Shown: positions 16,689-25,617 of the stretch, piece after piece
Layout of the letters: each line of letters begins with the position of its first letter
Position numbering within the stretch: position 1 is the first letter of the stretch
Assembly (NCBI GenBank): GCA_963736305.1
Contig: CAVTOD010000007.1
Location: 464,091 to 528,090, forward strand
Source of the DNA: DASUPK01 sp963736305
GTDB lineage: Bacteria > Actinomycetota > Thermoleophilia > Solirubrobacterales > 70-9
Length of the DNA stretch: 64,000 nt
Direction of reading: 5' to 3'
The notes under the pieces: generated by a model
The model's input: the letters and a program-made list of their open reading frames with translations, nothing else
What the model was told of the DNA's origin: nothing
Databases searched by the model: none
Program-made: the position numbers and the translations under genes

Positions 16689-17803
16689 TGCGCCCGACCA
16701 GCTGATCGACCTTGAAGATCACGATTCCCACCTCGAGGCCCGATGCGAGGGAGAGAAGCAGGACCCTGTCGTCCTCGGCAAAGCGGCCCTCCCTCAGGTA
16801 CTTGCTGAGAGCGACGAAATGCGTCGTCGATGCCGTGTTGCCCAAGCTCGTCGACGGTGATCACCACGTGCTTCGGCGTTGAATCGAAACGTTCGGAGAA
16901 CTCGGCCATCGCCTTCTTGATCGCCCGTGCGGAGGTCTGGTGGGGGATCAGATAGTCGATCTCGTCGAACTCGAGCCCGGCCTGATCGAGCACCTCGCGC
17001 AGCATCGGGACCGCGTCCTCGGTCGCCGCCTGATGGATCTCCCGCGCTTTGGTGTGCATTGTCACCCCGGGGCCGATCGTGGCCGGGAATGCCACGCACA
17101 GGCGGCTGTGCTCGGACAGCGTCGTGAAGCCGGCCACCTCGATCCCGGGAGCGCCCTCTGGGGCGCGTTCGAGGATCGCCGCGGCACCGGCGTCGCCGAG
17201 GGTCAGCGAGGCGAGCTGGTCATCCATCACGGTGCGGACCTCCTGGGCGGCATTGCGCCCCAGCTCCGAGATGTACTCGCCGCTGACGACCATCCCGCGA
17301 CGGATCCGGCCCTGTCGGATCAGGTCGTTGAGGATGAAGACGCCGGTCATCATCCCCGCGCAGGCGTTGGAGATGTCGAAGCTGATCGCGCGCTGGGCGC
17401 CGAGCGCCTCCTTCAGCGAAACGCTCACCGGCGGCTCCAGTTGCAGTCGCAGGCCTCCGACGTGGCGGCTGATGCTCGACACGATCAGCGTGTCGAGGTC
17501 CTCCGCAGCACAGTCCGCGTGCGCGAGCGCGTCGCGCGCCGCACCGAGGGCGAGCGTGTAGGAGTCCTCGCCCTCGCCAACGATATGGCGCTCGCGGATA
17601 CCCGTCAGTTGCTCGAGCTCGATGTCGGTTTCGTGCTTCGTGCTCGCCATCAGCTCGTCGGTGCTCAGCCGCCGCTCGGGAATCGACGCGCCGATGCCGG
17701 CGAACCGGCTCGTGTACGACCCACCGCCTAGCGAGCCGTCGGCGCCGCCCTCCAACGCCATCCAATGCTCGTCGCTCTTGGCCGACACCTCGCGCTTCTC
17801 CAT
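16672..17803 (-). CDS. 3-oxoacyl-ACP synthase III-like protein (frameshifted)
   Basis: KAS III family. Cys nucleophile in FDISNACAGMMTG, His in YLIPHQTSARAIKKA; the third active-site residue Asn would be in NTASTTHFVALSKYL, which is encoded one frame over. A single extra base near 16847 breaks the frame exactly before this Asn. With it removed the protein reads through to SLASGLEVGIVIFKVDQL and stops at 16672. Such enzymes make a C-C bond by Claisen condensation of acyl-thioesters. The start is taken at 17803 (MEKREVSAK); a downstream ATG (MALEGG) is possible. Confidence 0.75.
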
Positions 17804-17998
17804 CCACCCATTTTCCGCACGCGCGCGACCCCTGTAATCCGTGCTAAACACGCATCACTGCGCTCTGGAACCGGTCGGTCGACTCACGTGCAATTAGCGG
17901 ACGCGACAGGACTTTCACGGGCCCGTGCCCGGGCATAGATCTCGGGGACGGCGCTATGTGAGATCCCGCCGCACCGCTATCAGGGCCGCCATTGCGGC

Positions 17999-19084
17999 TC
18001 ACCCGGTGCCCCCCGCGTCCGCAGCGGCAACGCGAGCCCTTCTGCCGGCGGTGAGCTCCTCCGCGACGATCTGCAGCGCGGCCGCGGTCGGCACGCCGAT
18101 GATCGCCCCGATCACGCCGAACAGCGAGCCGAAGACCAGGACGCTGACGATCACGGTGAAGCCGGAGACACGCGCCGCCCTGCCGATGATCGTCGGCTGC
18201 AGGACGTAGTTCTCGATCTGCTGGTAGACGACGATCACGATCACGAAGGCGATCAGCGCCCCGAGGCTGACCGAGAGCGCGACGATGCCGATGATGATCC
18301 CCGCCAGCAGTGCTCCGATGCTGGGGATGAGGTCGAGGATTCCGGCGATCACCGCCAGGGCGAGCGCATGCGGAAGCCCGAGGATCACGGCGGTGATGCC
18401 GTAGACCGTCGCGCAGATCAGCGAGATGGCGAGGTTGCCGAGCATGTAGCGCGAGGTGGTCTTGATGATCCGGTCGGTGAGCCGCTCGTAGCGCTCCCGG
18501 CTGTCGCGGTAGAGCAGGCTGCCGATCCCGCTCCTCACGCGAGGCTCATCGATCAGCCCGAAGAGCGTCAGGAAGGTGACCGAGAAGACGAGCGTGACGG
18601 CACCGAAGGCGGAGACCCCGACGCGGGCCAGCCCGCCCGACGCCCTGCCGAGCCCGCTCGTTATCTCGCTGGTGTGCGCCTTCAGGACGTCAAGCGCATT
18701 GCTTGGGCCGTTGATCATGCCGCCGAGGTCGCTGTGGCGCGCCTGGTCAACCAGCCCCGGCAGCGCCTCGCTGAAGTTCCGGAGTCCGTCGACGACAGCC
18801 TGCAGCAGAACAACCACGAAGACGAGGCTGAGGATGGCTATCCCCAGCACCAGCACCGTCGCGCACAGCGTCCGGCCCCACGGCAGCCGCCGCTCCATTG
18901 CGTAGACCACGGGCGAAAGGACCGCGATGCTGAACATCGAGACGAAGAACAGCAGCAGGACGTCGCCGATAGAACCGAGCGCGAAGGCGATGGCCACGAT
19001 CGCAGCGACGATGAAGATGGTCCGAATCGAGATCGAGACCTCGACTTCGCGACGCGCCTGCCGCGTCGCCCCGCTCACGGTCAT
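17999..19084 (-). CDS. AI-2E family transporter (YdiK/PerM-like)
   Basis: 361 aa, about seven or eight membrane helices, two at the N-terminus followed by a large loop (about 100-160) and a C-terminal helical bundle with IPSIGALLAGIIIGIVAL and FGVIGAIIGVPTAAALQ, the family signature. Family members export small molecules or ions; the autoinducer-2 role is not general. It is the last gene of an hsp20-amphi-Trp-transporter operon: its ATG overlaps the amphi-Trp stop by 4 bp. A copy of its 3' end lies at 6497. Confidence 0.88.
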   Translation of the reverse strand: MTVSGATRQARREVEVSISIRTIFIVAAIVAIAFALGSIGDVLLLFFVSMFSIAVLSPVVYAMERRLPWGRTLCATVLVLGIAILSLVFVVVLLQAVVDGLRNFSEALPGLVDQARHSDLGGMINGPSNALDVLKAHTSEITSGLGRASGGLARVGVSAFGAVTLVFSVTFLTLFGLIDEPRVRSGIGSLLYRDSRERYERLTDRIIKTTSRYMLGNLAISLICATVYGITAVILGLPHALALAVIAGILDLIPSIGALLAGIIIGIVALSVSLGALIAFVIVIVVYQQIENYVLQPTIIGRAARVSGFTVIVSVLVFGSLFGVIGAIIGVPTAAALQIVAEELTAGRRARVAAADAGGTG

Positions 19085-19299
19085 TCCTCCCAGCTGAGCT
19101 CGATCTCGAGCTCGACGCGGCCGCCCTCCGACCTGGTCGCGAACTTCAGGGCAACGTGGTCGGCCGCCGGGATCGAGACTTCCTCCTCGTCTCCGAGCTT
19201 CAGGCGTCCGCCTGTGGTGAGCGCATATGCGATGTCCGTCAGGCGCTCCGCGGCCTTCTGACGTGAGAGCCGGTTCAGGCTCCGGTTGACGCCGCTCAT
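19081..19299 (-). CDS. Amphi-Trp domain protein
   Basis: 72 aa matching the small amphi-Trp domain: the LSRQKAAERLTDIAYALTTGG helix, LGDEEEVSIPA, and the closing ELEIELSWEE with its characteristic Trp. It is encoded between hsp20 and the AI-2E transporter with 4-bp overlaps on both sides (translational coupling). Function unknown; the context is stress response. Confidence 0.85.
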   Translation of the reverse strand: MSGVNRSLNRLSRQKAAERLTDIAYALTTGGRLKLGDEEEVSIPAADHVALKFATRSEGGRVELEIELSWEE

Positions 19300-19727
19300 T
19301 GACTGGGCCTGATCTGGATCGGCTCCGTATCCGACCCAGGGGGAAGCGGAAGGGTCACCTCGAGAACCCCGTCCTCCAGCCTCGTGTCGATCTTCGTAGC
19401 GTCAATCCGGGCAGGAAGGGCAAGCGAGCGCGAGAAGGGCCCGCATCGCCGTTCCTCACGGAGGTACGTCGCATCCTCTGCCTCATCAGGTTCCGGCCTC
19501 TCCCCTGAGATCGTCAGCGTGGCCGCGTCGACCTCGATCCGGACGTCGTCGAATTTCACGCCCGGGACGTCCGCTCTCAGGACGAGCTCGCTCGGACGGC
19601 GAATCAAGTCGAACGCGGGAAGCCAACCGCGCGTCCCGGCGAACCAGTGATCGAGCGCATCCTCGAGGTGATCGCGCAGCTCAGCAGTGCCGATGAGCGG
19701 AGCTCTCGGTCCGGTGGGCGTCGGCAT
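19296..19727 (-). CDS. Hsp20 small heat-shock protein
   Basis: 143 aa. ATG at 19727 has GAAAGGAG upstream. Alpha-crystallin domain about 45-140: RRPSELVLRADVPGVKFDDVRIEVDAATLTISGER split by a loop, then FSRSLALPARIDATKIDTRLEDGVLEVTLPL. The N-terminal helix (LRDHLEDALDHWFAGTRGW) is the usual oligomerisation arm, but the C-terminal IxI motif is IQI (EPIQIRPSQ). ATP-independent holdase that binds unfolding proteins in the cytosol. It heads the operon and is preceded by the shared stress element at 19781-19810. Confidence 0.93.
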   Translation of the reverse strand: MPTPTGPRAPLIGTAELRDHLEDALDHWFAGTRGWLPAFDLIRRPSELVLRADVPGVKFDDVRIEVDAATLTISGERPEPDEAEDATYLREERRCGPFSRSLALPARIDATKIDTRLEDGVLEVTLPLPPGSDTEPIQIRPSQ

Positions 19728-19780
19728 CGTCGTCTCCTTTCTCGCCGGCCTTTGACCCGATCGAGGGTGCTGTCGACGCG

Positions 19781-19810
19781 GGTGAGGCGTCGTCACGCAA
19801 TTCGTGTGAT
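19781..19810 (-). promoter_or_regulatory. Shared 30-bp stress element, upstream of hsp20
   Basis: Minus-strand blocks ATCAC (19806-19810), N10, TGACG (19791-19795), N5, TCACC (19781-19785), 53 nt upstream of the hsp20 start. One of nine sites in the window with this exact block spacing; the identity of the binding factor (response regulator, activator or alternative sigma) is not known. Confidence 0.65.
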
Positions 19811-19823
19811 TCGAGGCAGGCGA

Positions 19824-19853
19824 ATCACCAAGAGCGTGTGACGTCCGCTCATG
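19824..19853 (+). promoter_or_regulatory. Shared 30-bp stress element, plus-strand copy between hsp20 and the next gene
   Basis: ATCAC (19824-19828), N10, TGACG (19839-19843), N5, TCATG in place of TCACC. It is divergent from the hsp20 copy. Its last block includes the ATG of the small gene at 19851. Confidence 0.5.
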
Positions 19854-20057
19854 CAGCCGGAATCGAGGGTCCGCGGCGTGGTCACCGGCGGCCTCCTCGG
19901 GGTCACGATCGGCCTGATCGCCTATGCGGTGAACAGCGACGGTCAACGCGACTTCGTCTCGGAGACCAGCATCTCGGCCGATCGATACGAAGTCCAGGCG
20001 GACGACGATGTCGTCGCGGAGGCGCGCAGTGCCCTCGCGTCGACGCCGGGTTCGTAG
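19851..20057 (+). CDS. Small single-helix membrane protein
   Basis: 68 aa. One glycine-rich helix (VVTGGLLGVTIGLIAYAVN), then an acidic soluble tail (ADRYEVQADDDVVAEARSAL). The ATG lies inside the last block of a stress element and has no SD; an in-frame GTG at 19878 is a possible start. It is divergent from the hsp20 operon and convergent with the large LuxR gene. Confidence 0.5.
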   Translation: MQPESRVRGVVTGGLLGVTIGLIAYAVNSDGQRDFVSETSISADRYEVQADDDVVAEARSALASTPGS

Positions 20058-20060
20058 GAG

Positions 20061-22757
20061 TCAGCGCAAGCGAGACCCGGATGAGATCAATCCGAGCTCA
20101 CGCGCACGGTCGACTGCTTCCTTTCGGCTGTGCGCGTCGAGCTTGGAATAGATGTGTCGCATGTGGGTGCGGACCGTGTTGGGAGAGACGAACAGCTCGG
20201 CCGCGATCTCCGGCGCCTTCAGGTTGCTCGGCAGAAAGCGGACTACGCGGAGCTCGGCCTCGCTGAGCTCCTCTCCCAGTGGCGGTGCCTCATCTCGCGG
20301 GAGGCCCGAACCGGCGATCAGGTCGAGGATGTCCGAGAGCAGGGTCGCGTGTCCGGTCTTGTGCCGTGGGTGGCGCTCGAGAAGGGGGCGCACCGGCGCC
20401 ATGGCGAACGGCAGAAGGAACCCGTCCGCTTCAGCGATGTCGAGTGCGCGCTCCAGCGATTCCGCCACCGCACGGGTATCGCCAAGGGCGTCCTGGGCGG
20501 CGGCGGCGAAGAGCAGGGCGTCCATCTGTGGAACTCGAGGATGGATGGTGGGAGCGGACCGCTCGATCGTCGGATGAAGTACCGCGAGCGCGTGCTCGGG
20601 ATCGCCTCGCCCGAGACAAACTGCTGCCTCAGCGATGCGCATTTCCGCACGACTGCGCTCGTCCGAGCTCAGTTCGGCCTGAGCCGCGGCGGCGGCATCC
20701 GTCTGGCCGAGCCGCACCAGAACCTCGATCAGCTGTACGCGCGGGTCGACGGTGACTATGTCTTTGCTTAGGCGCTGTCGAACGCTCTCCGCCGCGGAAA
20801 GCGCCTCCAGAGCCTCCTTGAGCTGGCCTCGGCCGAACCGCAAGAGCCCCCGGGAATACCTGGCCACCAGCTCGATCACGGGTTCCCCCTCGGCGGGGAT
20901 AGCTCGGTCCGCGCTTTCGAGACGCCGCTCGGCGGCCTCGAAGTCCCCCATCCAGACGAATTCATATGCCTGGATGACCAGGGCGGGAACGACGATCGGG
21001 TCGTCCGACCAACCGTGGTCCCCGGCGATCTCAATTGCCTGGTCGGCTAGCCGGATCCCACTGTGGACGGGCTTTCCAGCCACGACCTCGGCGACTCCGA
21101 GGGGGGCGAGACTGCCGACCTCGATGTATGGCCGCTCGATTCTGCGAGCCAGCGCAATGGCTTCTTCCAGGTGGCCGCTCGCGTCCGAAAGGTGGAGGGC
21201 CCAGAGCTCGGCGATGCCGAGATTCATCAGTGCGGTCGCCCGGTGGTCGGTCGCACGGTCCACTTCGTGAGGCGGCTGCGCAGCGAGTACCTCCTGCAGC
21301 GAGCGCATTGCGTCGACCGTCGCCTCCAGATCGCCACGGCGGCGCGCGAGCGACAGCTTCGTGCTTGCCAGGCCCAGGTCGAAGCGCCAACGGCGGTCCT
21401 CGTCCACTGCATCGGCGAGCCGCTCAGCGACGTCGATGTAGGCGGCCGTGTGGTCCAGGTCGCCGTCGAACATCTGGGCACCGGCAAGCGCGACGGCGAA
21501 TTCGGGGTCGTCGGTCGCGGCCTCGCGCGGAAATGCAGACAGCAGCCCGTGAACCGTTGCGAGTCTGCCGTCCAGACCGAGGGCGACGTAGGAGTCGGCC
21601 AGCATCCTGGCGGCATCTCGCCAATCCTCAGCGGCCTGCGCGTGACGCACTGCCTCGACCGGGTAGCCATGTTCCTCATACCAGCCGGCGGCCTGCCGGT
21701 GCAGGAGCGGCACGCTCGCCGGATCCGTGCGCCTGAGCTCGAGCCGCAGGAAGTCAGCGAACAGGTGGTGGTACCGGAACCATGAGCGCGCGACGTCGAG
21801 CGAGGTGACGAAGGCGTTCGCCTCCTCAAGGCGCTGGAGAACTGTCTCTGAGCCGGTTGAGCCCGTCAGGAAGTCGGCGAGGGGGCCGCTGATCCGGTCG
21901 AGGATCGAGGTCCGCAGGAGAAGCTCTCGCACTTCAGCCGGTTGGCGCCCGAGGACCTCCGCCATCAGGTAGCCGGCGACTGTCCTCTCGCTGCCTGAGA
22001 ACTCCGCGACGAACCGCTCGGGGTCCGGGTGTCCGGCGAGAGAGAGAGCGGCCAGCCGCAACCCCGCCACCCACCCCTCGGTGCGCTCGTGGAGCAGGGC
22101 CACGCCTTCGTCGGAGAGCACGATGTCGCTCGCCTCGAGGAGCTCGCGGGTCTCATCGAGCGAAAAGCGGAGGCTGTCCGCCCGGATCTCGCTCAGCTCG
22201 CCCGCGAGCCGCAGGCGATGGAGGCCGATCTCCCCATCCTCCCGGGTGGCGAGCACCGTCGTGAGGTTCTCTGGTGCCCGCGCCAGAAGCTGCTTGAGAC
22301 AGTCGAGCGCCTTGTCCGAGGACAGCTCGTGCAGGTCGTCTATCACAAGGAGGACAGGCTCCTCGAGCGACTCGAGCGCAGTGAACAAGCGCTCCACCAA
22401 GGCAGAGCCGCGGAAGCTGGGACTCGGCGCGATCGGCTCGACCAGGTGCCTGCGCCCCGTTGCTGCAGTGAGTGCGTCGACCACGCTGGTCCAGAAGCGC
22501 TGTGCGTCGCGCTCCCCCGGCTCGACTGAGACCCACGCCACCCGATCCCGCGTTTTCTCCGTCCATGAGCGCAGCAGCACGGTCTTGCCGCTGCCGGCCG
22601 GGGCGCAAACGAGGCCGACGCCGCCCCGAGGTATCGCCGAGAGGCGGTCGAACAGCCCCTCGCGGCGCACCAACCGACCCCGCGCCCCGCGGCGCTGCGA
22701 GGGCCGTGAACTCGATCTCGGTCCATCCTGGACCCTGAACTGCTGGTGGTCCGGCAC
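20061..22757 (-). CDS. Large ATP-binding LuxR-family regulator (MalT-like)
   Basis: 898 aa. A STAND-type ATPase N-domain: Walker A CAPAGSGKT (about 51-59), Walker B VLLVIDDLHEL, winged-helix-like linker EGWVAGLRLAALSL, then a long TPR-like region (about 380-800) and a C-terminal LuxR HTH reading LSEAELRVVRFL through SPNTVRTHMRHIYSKLD. MalT-type proteins oligomerise on ATP and inducer binding and activate promoters. The ligand is not readable. It stands at the centre of the stress region and is a plausible, untested candidate for the shared-element regulator. Confidence 0.9.
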   Translation of the reverse strand: MPDHQQFRVQDGPRSSSRPSQRRGARGRLVRREGLFDRLSAIPRGGVGLVCAPAGSGKTVLLRSWTEKTRDRVAWVSVEPGERDAQRFWTSVVDALTAATGRRHLVEPIAPSPSFRGSALVERLFTALESLEEPVLLVIDDLHELSSDKALDCLKQLLARAPENLTTVLATREDGEIGLHRLRLAGELSEIRADSLRFSLDETRELLEASDIVLSDEGVALLHERTEGWVAGLRLAALSLAGHPDPERFVAEFSGSERTVAGYLMAEVLGRQPAEVRELLLRTSILDRISGPLADFLTGSTGSETVLQRLEEANAFVTSLDVARSWFRYHHLFADFLRLELRRTDPASVPLLHRQAAGWYEEHGYPVEAVRHAQAAEDWRDAARMLADSYVALGLDGRLATVHGLLSAFPREAATDDPEFAVALAGAQMFDGDLDHTAAYIDVAERLADAVDEDRRWRFDLGLASTKLSLARRRGDLEATVDAMRSLQEVLAAQPPHEVDRATDHRATALMNLGIAELWALHLSDASGHLEEAIALARRIERPYIEVGSLAPLGVAEVVAGKPVHSGIRLADQAIEIAGDHGWSDDPIVVPALVIQAYEFVWMGDFEAAERRLESADRAIPAEGEPVIELVARYSRGLLRFGRGQLKEALEALSAAESVRQRLSKDIVTVDPRVQLIEVLVRLGQTDAAAAAQAELSSDERSRAEMRIAEAAVCLGRGDPEHALAVLHPTIERSAPTIHPRVPQMDALLFAAAAQDALGDTRAVAESLERALDIAEADGFLLPFAMAPVRPLLERHPRHKTGHATLLSDILDLIAGSGLPRDEAPPLGEELSEAELRVVRFLPSNLKAPEIAAELFVSPNTVRTHMRHIYSKLDAHSRKEAVDRARELGLISSGSRLR

Positions 22758-22823
22758 GCTCCCCGCCCCCTAGCAGTCGCGATTACGGCTCATCGCGGAC
22801 AACGATAAGGCGATGTGACCCGA

Positions 22824-22853
22824 TTAATCAAGAATGGGTGACGACGGATCACA
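22824..22853 (+). promoter_or_regulatory. Shared stress element (degenerate first block), upstream of lipid kinase
   Basis: The first block is TTAAT instead of ATCAC; CAAGAATGGG, TGACG (22839-22843), N5 and TCACA (22849-22853) match the other copies. Ends 48 nt before the TTG start at 22902. Confidence 0.55.
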
Positions 22854-22901
22854 CACGCCGAAACGAATCTCCAGGCGTCAGGCAACGGAGGAGGTTTGGA
22901 G

Positions 22902-23816
22902 TTGGCTACATCCGGGCGCTTCAGTCGATTGGTCTCCCAGACCAGGCGTCGTCGCTGGCAGCCGGTTCCGGCGCCACGTCGGCCTGTTCTGTTTGTGAAT
23001 CCTCGGTCGGGCGGCGGGAGCGCCGAGCGGGCGCGCATCGCCGAGCACGCTCGGGAGCGCGGCATACGGGCGGTGGTTCTGGGCTCTGGCCAGGACCTGT
23101 CGGCGCTCGTCGCGGATGCAGTCGCCGACGGCGCGGACGCGCTCGGCATCGCGGGCGGCGATGGCTCGCTCGCGGTGATCGCGCAGGCTGCACGACGAGA
23201 GGACCTGCCGATGATCTGCATCCCCGGCGGAACCCGAAACCATTTCGCCGCTGACCTCGGGATTCGCCGCAGCGACCTCGTCGGGTCGCTCGATGCGTTC
23301 ACGGATGGCGTCGAGCGCCGGGTCGACATCGGGGAGGTGAACGGGAGGATGTTCCTCAACAACGTCTGTCTCGGCGTCTACGGCGAGGCGGTCCAGCAGC
23401 AGGCATACCGCGACGCGAAGCTGCGCACGCTGATCGAGACGGCGAATGCGGTGAGGACGGCCACGACCGAACGCGCGTCCATGAGCGTCAAGGACGCCCG
23501 GGGACGCGAGCACACCGAGCCCGCGGTCGTGATCGTCTCGAATAATCCCTATGCGATTGGGACACCCAGGCGCGGCGCGCGTCCGGCACTCGATGGCGGC
23601 CGACTTGGAATCATCGTCATCGACGCGCCAGGGGCGGGACCAAAGGGCCCCGGCTCCGTCTGGACCGCGCCCGAGCTCGAGGTTCAGGCCCACGGACCGG
23701 TTCGCGCGGGTCTCGACGGCGAGGCGGTCGACCTCGACCCACCTCTGCGCTTCACGGTCACGCCGGCGGCGCTTCGCGTTCGGATCTCGCGGTCACACGC
23801 CGACGCAGGGCGGTGA
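22902..23816 (+). CDS. Diacylglycerol/lipid kinase-like protein
   Basis: 304 aa. DAGK catalytic fold: RRPVLFVNPRSGGGSAER, the nucleotide loop GIAGGDGSLAVI and IPGGTRNHFAADLG (family GGDGT and PxGTxNxxA). C-terminal beta domain includes FLNNVCLGVYGEAV. Such enzymes phosphorylate diacylglycerol or related lipids at the membrane. The start was set at TTG 22902, 7 nt after GGAGGAGG; the alternative TTG at 22896 is too close to the SD. Its last 59 bp overlap the convergent PAP2 gene; kinase and phosphatase as neighbours suggest linked lipid turnover. Confidence 0.8.
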   Translation: MATSGRFSRLVSQTRRRRWQPVPAPRRPVLFVNPRSGGGSAERARIAEHARERGIRAVVLGSGQDLSALVADAVADGADALGIAGGDGSLAVIAQAARREDLPMICIPGGTRNHFAADLGIRRSDLVGSLDAFTDGVERRVDIGEVNGRMFLNNVCLGVYGEAVQQQAYRDAKLRTLIETANAVRTATTERASMSVKDARGREHTEPAVVIVSNNPYAIGTPRRGARPALDGGRLGIIVIDAPGAGPKGPGSVWTAPELEVQAHGPVRAGLDGEAVDLDPPLRFTVTPAALRVRISRSHADAGR

Positions 23817-24354
23817 CCGCGATCGGGGCGATGGCAGCCCCGACGAGGGAACCGACGATCACGTCCCCGGGGTAGTGCACGCCGGTGTGCACCCGGGAAT
23901 AGGCGACCACCGCCGCGGCCGCGCTGAGCGGCGCCGCCACCTCCGGTGCCTCCGTCGCGATTCCGGCCACGAAGGCGAAAGCGGACGCTGAATGCCCCGA
24001 TGGGAACGAGTGCGTCGCAGGCATCCTCACTTGGCGCCGAGTCGGCACGCGGAATCTCACGCGCTCCGGCCGTCGTCGACGGGCCAGCGGCTTCAGGATC
24101 GCGTTGACGATGGCGGAGGTGACCGCGACGGACGCCAGGCCGTCGGCCGCAGCGCGACGGCCACGCGGACCACCGGCGGACGCGAGCAGAGCGGCGCTTG
24201 CCAGCCATAACTTCGAGTGATCGGCCGCGCGCGAGATGCCGCGAAGGATGCGGTCGAGGCGGGGTGTCGATGTCCCGGCGATCGCCGAGTACACGGCGGT
24301 GTCGAGCCGGATCAGCTCGTCCCGCCAGTCTCTGATGTCGGTCTTCAGCGCCAT
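23758..24354 (-). CDS. PAP2-family membrane phosphatase
   Basis: 198 aa. The three PAP2 motifs are present: KPLARRRRPER (KxxxxxxRP), PSGHSASAF and SRVHTGVHYPGD. Four or five helices. Members dephosphorylate phosphatidate, undecaprenyl diphosphate or similar lipids on the outer face. It overlaps the end of the lipid-kinase gene in a convergent arrangement. Confidence 0.9.
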   Translation of the reverse strand: MALKTDIRDWRDELIRLDTAVYSAIAGTSTPRLDRILRGISRAADHSKLWLASAALLASAGGPRGRRAAADGLASVAVTSAIVNAILKPLARRRRPERVRFRVPTRRQVRMPATHSFPSGHSASAFAFVAGIATEAPEVAAPLSAAAAVVAYSRVHTGVHYPGDVIVGSLVGAAIAPIAVTALRRRVTARSEREAPPA

Positions 24355-24364
24355 TCTCTGGATG

Positions 24365-24394
24365 ATCACCAAGATTGGATGACGACCGCTCACC
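24365..24394 (+). promoter_or_regulatory. Shared stress element, upstream of coiled-coil gene 1
   Basis: ATCAC (24365), TGACG (24380), TCACC (24390). Ends 46 nt before the ATG at 24441. Confidence 0.7.
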
Positions 24395-24440
24395 CGGCCG
24401 TCTTTCAGCCTCCGTCTTAAGCAATCGAAGGAGGTTGAAC

Positions 24441-24878
24441 ATGGCTGCATCGGATGATTTGAGCAAGCTCTCGGTTCGCGCGAAGGAAGCCGAGGACCGC
24501 GTCGCCGCGGCCCGGGAGAAGGCAAAGGACGGCCTCGAGGAGGACGTCGAATTCACCAGAACCGCGGTGGAGAAGCAGAACGCCGTGGTCCGCGAGCTGG
24601 TGAGCGAGAGCAAGGGACGGGCATCGGACCGCTGGCACGAGCTGCAGGCCGCCTGGGACGAGACCATCTCGAAGGCGCGCGAGGAAGTCGAGAACCGCAA
24701 GGCCGAGCACGACCTGCACAAGGCGGAGCGACGGGCCGACATGGCGGCGGAGGACGCCGGGATCGCGATCGACTTCGCCTACTCGGCGATCGCCGAGGCC
24801 GAATACGCCTCGCTCGACGCAGCCCTTGCGCGGATGGAGGCGAAGGAGCTGTCGAAGGAGGCGGGCGCAACTGCCTGA
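24441..24878 (+). CDS. Coiled-coil stress protein, paralogue 1 of 3
   Basis: 145 aa, GAAGGAGG before ATG. Almost entirely charged heptad-like helix: DDLSKLSVRAKEAEDRVAAAREK onward, with no signal peptide or membrane segment. The C-terminal core (AEHDLHKAERRADM, AIDFAYSAIAEAEYASLDA) is nearly identical in the copies at 34647 and 41209. No database family recognised from sequence alone; the bare helix resembles hydrophilic desiccation- or stress-type proteins but function is unknown. Confidence 0.8.
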   Translation: MAASDDLSKLSVRAKEAEDRVAAAREKAKDGLEEDVEFTRTAVEKQNAVVRELVSESKGRASDRWHELQAAWDETISKAREEVENRKAEHDLHKAERRADMAAEDAGIAIDFAYSAIAEAEYASLDAALARMEAKELSKEAGATA

Positions 24879-24885
24879 TCGGCCA

Positions 24886-25617
24886 ATGCACCCGACCGCA
24901 TCCATCACGCCGTCACGGGGCGGGGCCGCCGACTCGGCGGCCTCGCAGCCCCGGGCCCAAGGCGAGTCCCACGCGATTCACCTGACCTTCACCCGTGACC
25001 TACCGCTGAGCCAGTCCGCCCTCGAGTTCGCGGTGAAGCGGCATGCCGGCCAGACCAGATGGGCCGACCGAGCCGACTTCGTGTTCCATCCGCTCGAGGT
25101 CGGCTCGATCCTCGAGCGATCGCATTACCCCGACCAGGTGGTCGCGGCCGGAATCCTGCACGACGTTCTCGAGGACACCGACGCCGAGCGCGGCGAGATC
25201 GAGGCACGCTTCGGGCCGACGGTCGCCGAGCTGGTCGACACCCTCAGCGACGACCCGTCGATCGGCGATGAGGATCGGCGCCGAGAGGACCTGCGTGAGC
25301 GGGTGCGCCGGGCCGGCGGCTACGCGCCGGCGATCTTCGCCGCGGACAAGGTTTCCAAGGTGAGAGAGCTGCGAGCCCTGCTCGCCGGCGTCCCACGGAC
25401 GCACGAGATCGAAGCCAAGCTGCGTCACTACCGGGCCGCGCTCGAGATGCTCGAATCGGTCATGCCGGACTCCCGCCTCGTCGAGCTGCTCCGCTTCGAG
25501 CTCGAGGCCCTGGAGCAGATTCCGCCCCGGTTGCGCAGCGAGGCTAGCGACGCAACAGATCCCGGCGGACCGCGATCAGCGCCGGCGGCAGGTGCTCGAG
25601 CAACCCATCGAGAGTGA
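24886..25617 (+). CDS. HD-domain (RelA/SpoT-hydrolase-like) phosphohydrolase
   Basis: 243 aa. SpoT-like HD fold: FAVKRHAGQTRWADRADFV, FHPLEVGSIL, then the HD dyad AGILHDVLEDTD, and later ADKVSKVRELRA. These positions correspond to the metal-binding H...HD...D set. The synthetase domain is absent, so if active it would degrade (p)ppGpp or a similar nucleotide. It follows coiled-coil gene 1 by 8 nt, so the two are probably co-transcribed. The 3' end overlaps the convergent TetR gene by 74 bp. Confidence 0.78.
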   Translation: MHPTASITPSRGGAADSAASQPRAQGESHAIHLTFTRDLPLSQSALEFAVKRHAGQTRWADRADFVFHPLEVGSILERSHYPDQVVAAGILHDVLEDTDAERGEIEARFGPTVAELVDTLSDDPSIGDEDRRREDLRERVRRAGGYAPAIFAADKVSKVRELRALLAGVPRTHEIEAKLRHYRAALEMLESVMPDSRLVELLRFELEALEQIPPRLRSEASDATDPGGPRSAPAAGARATHRE

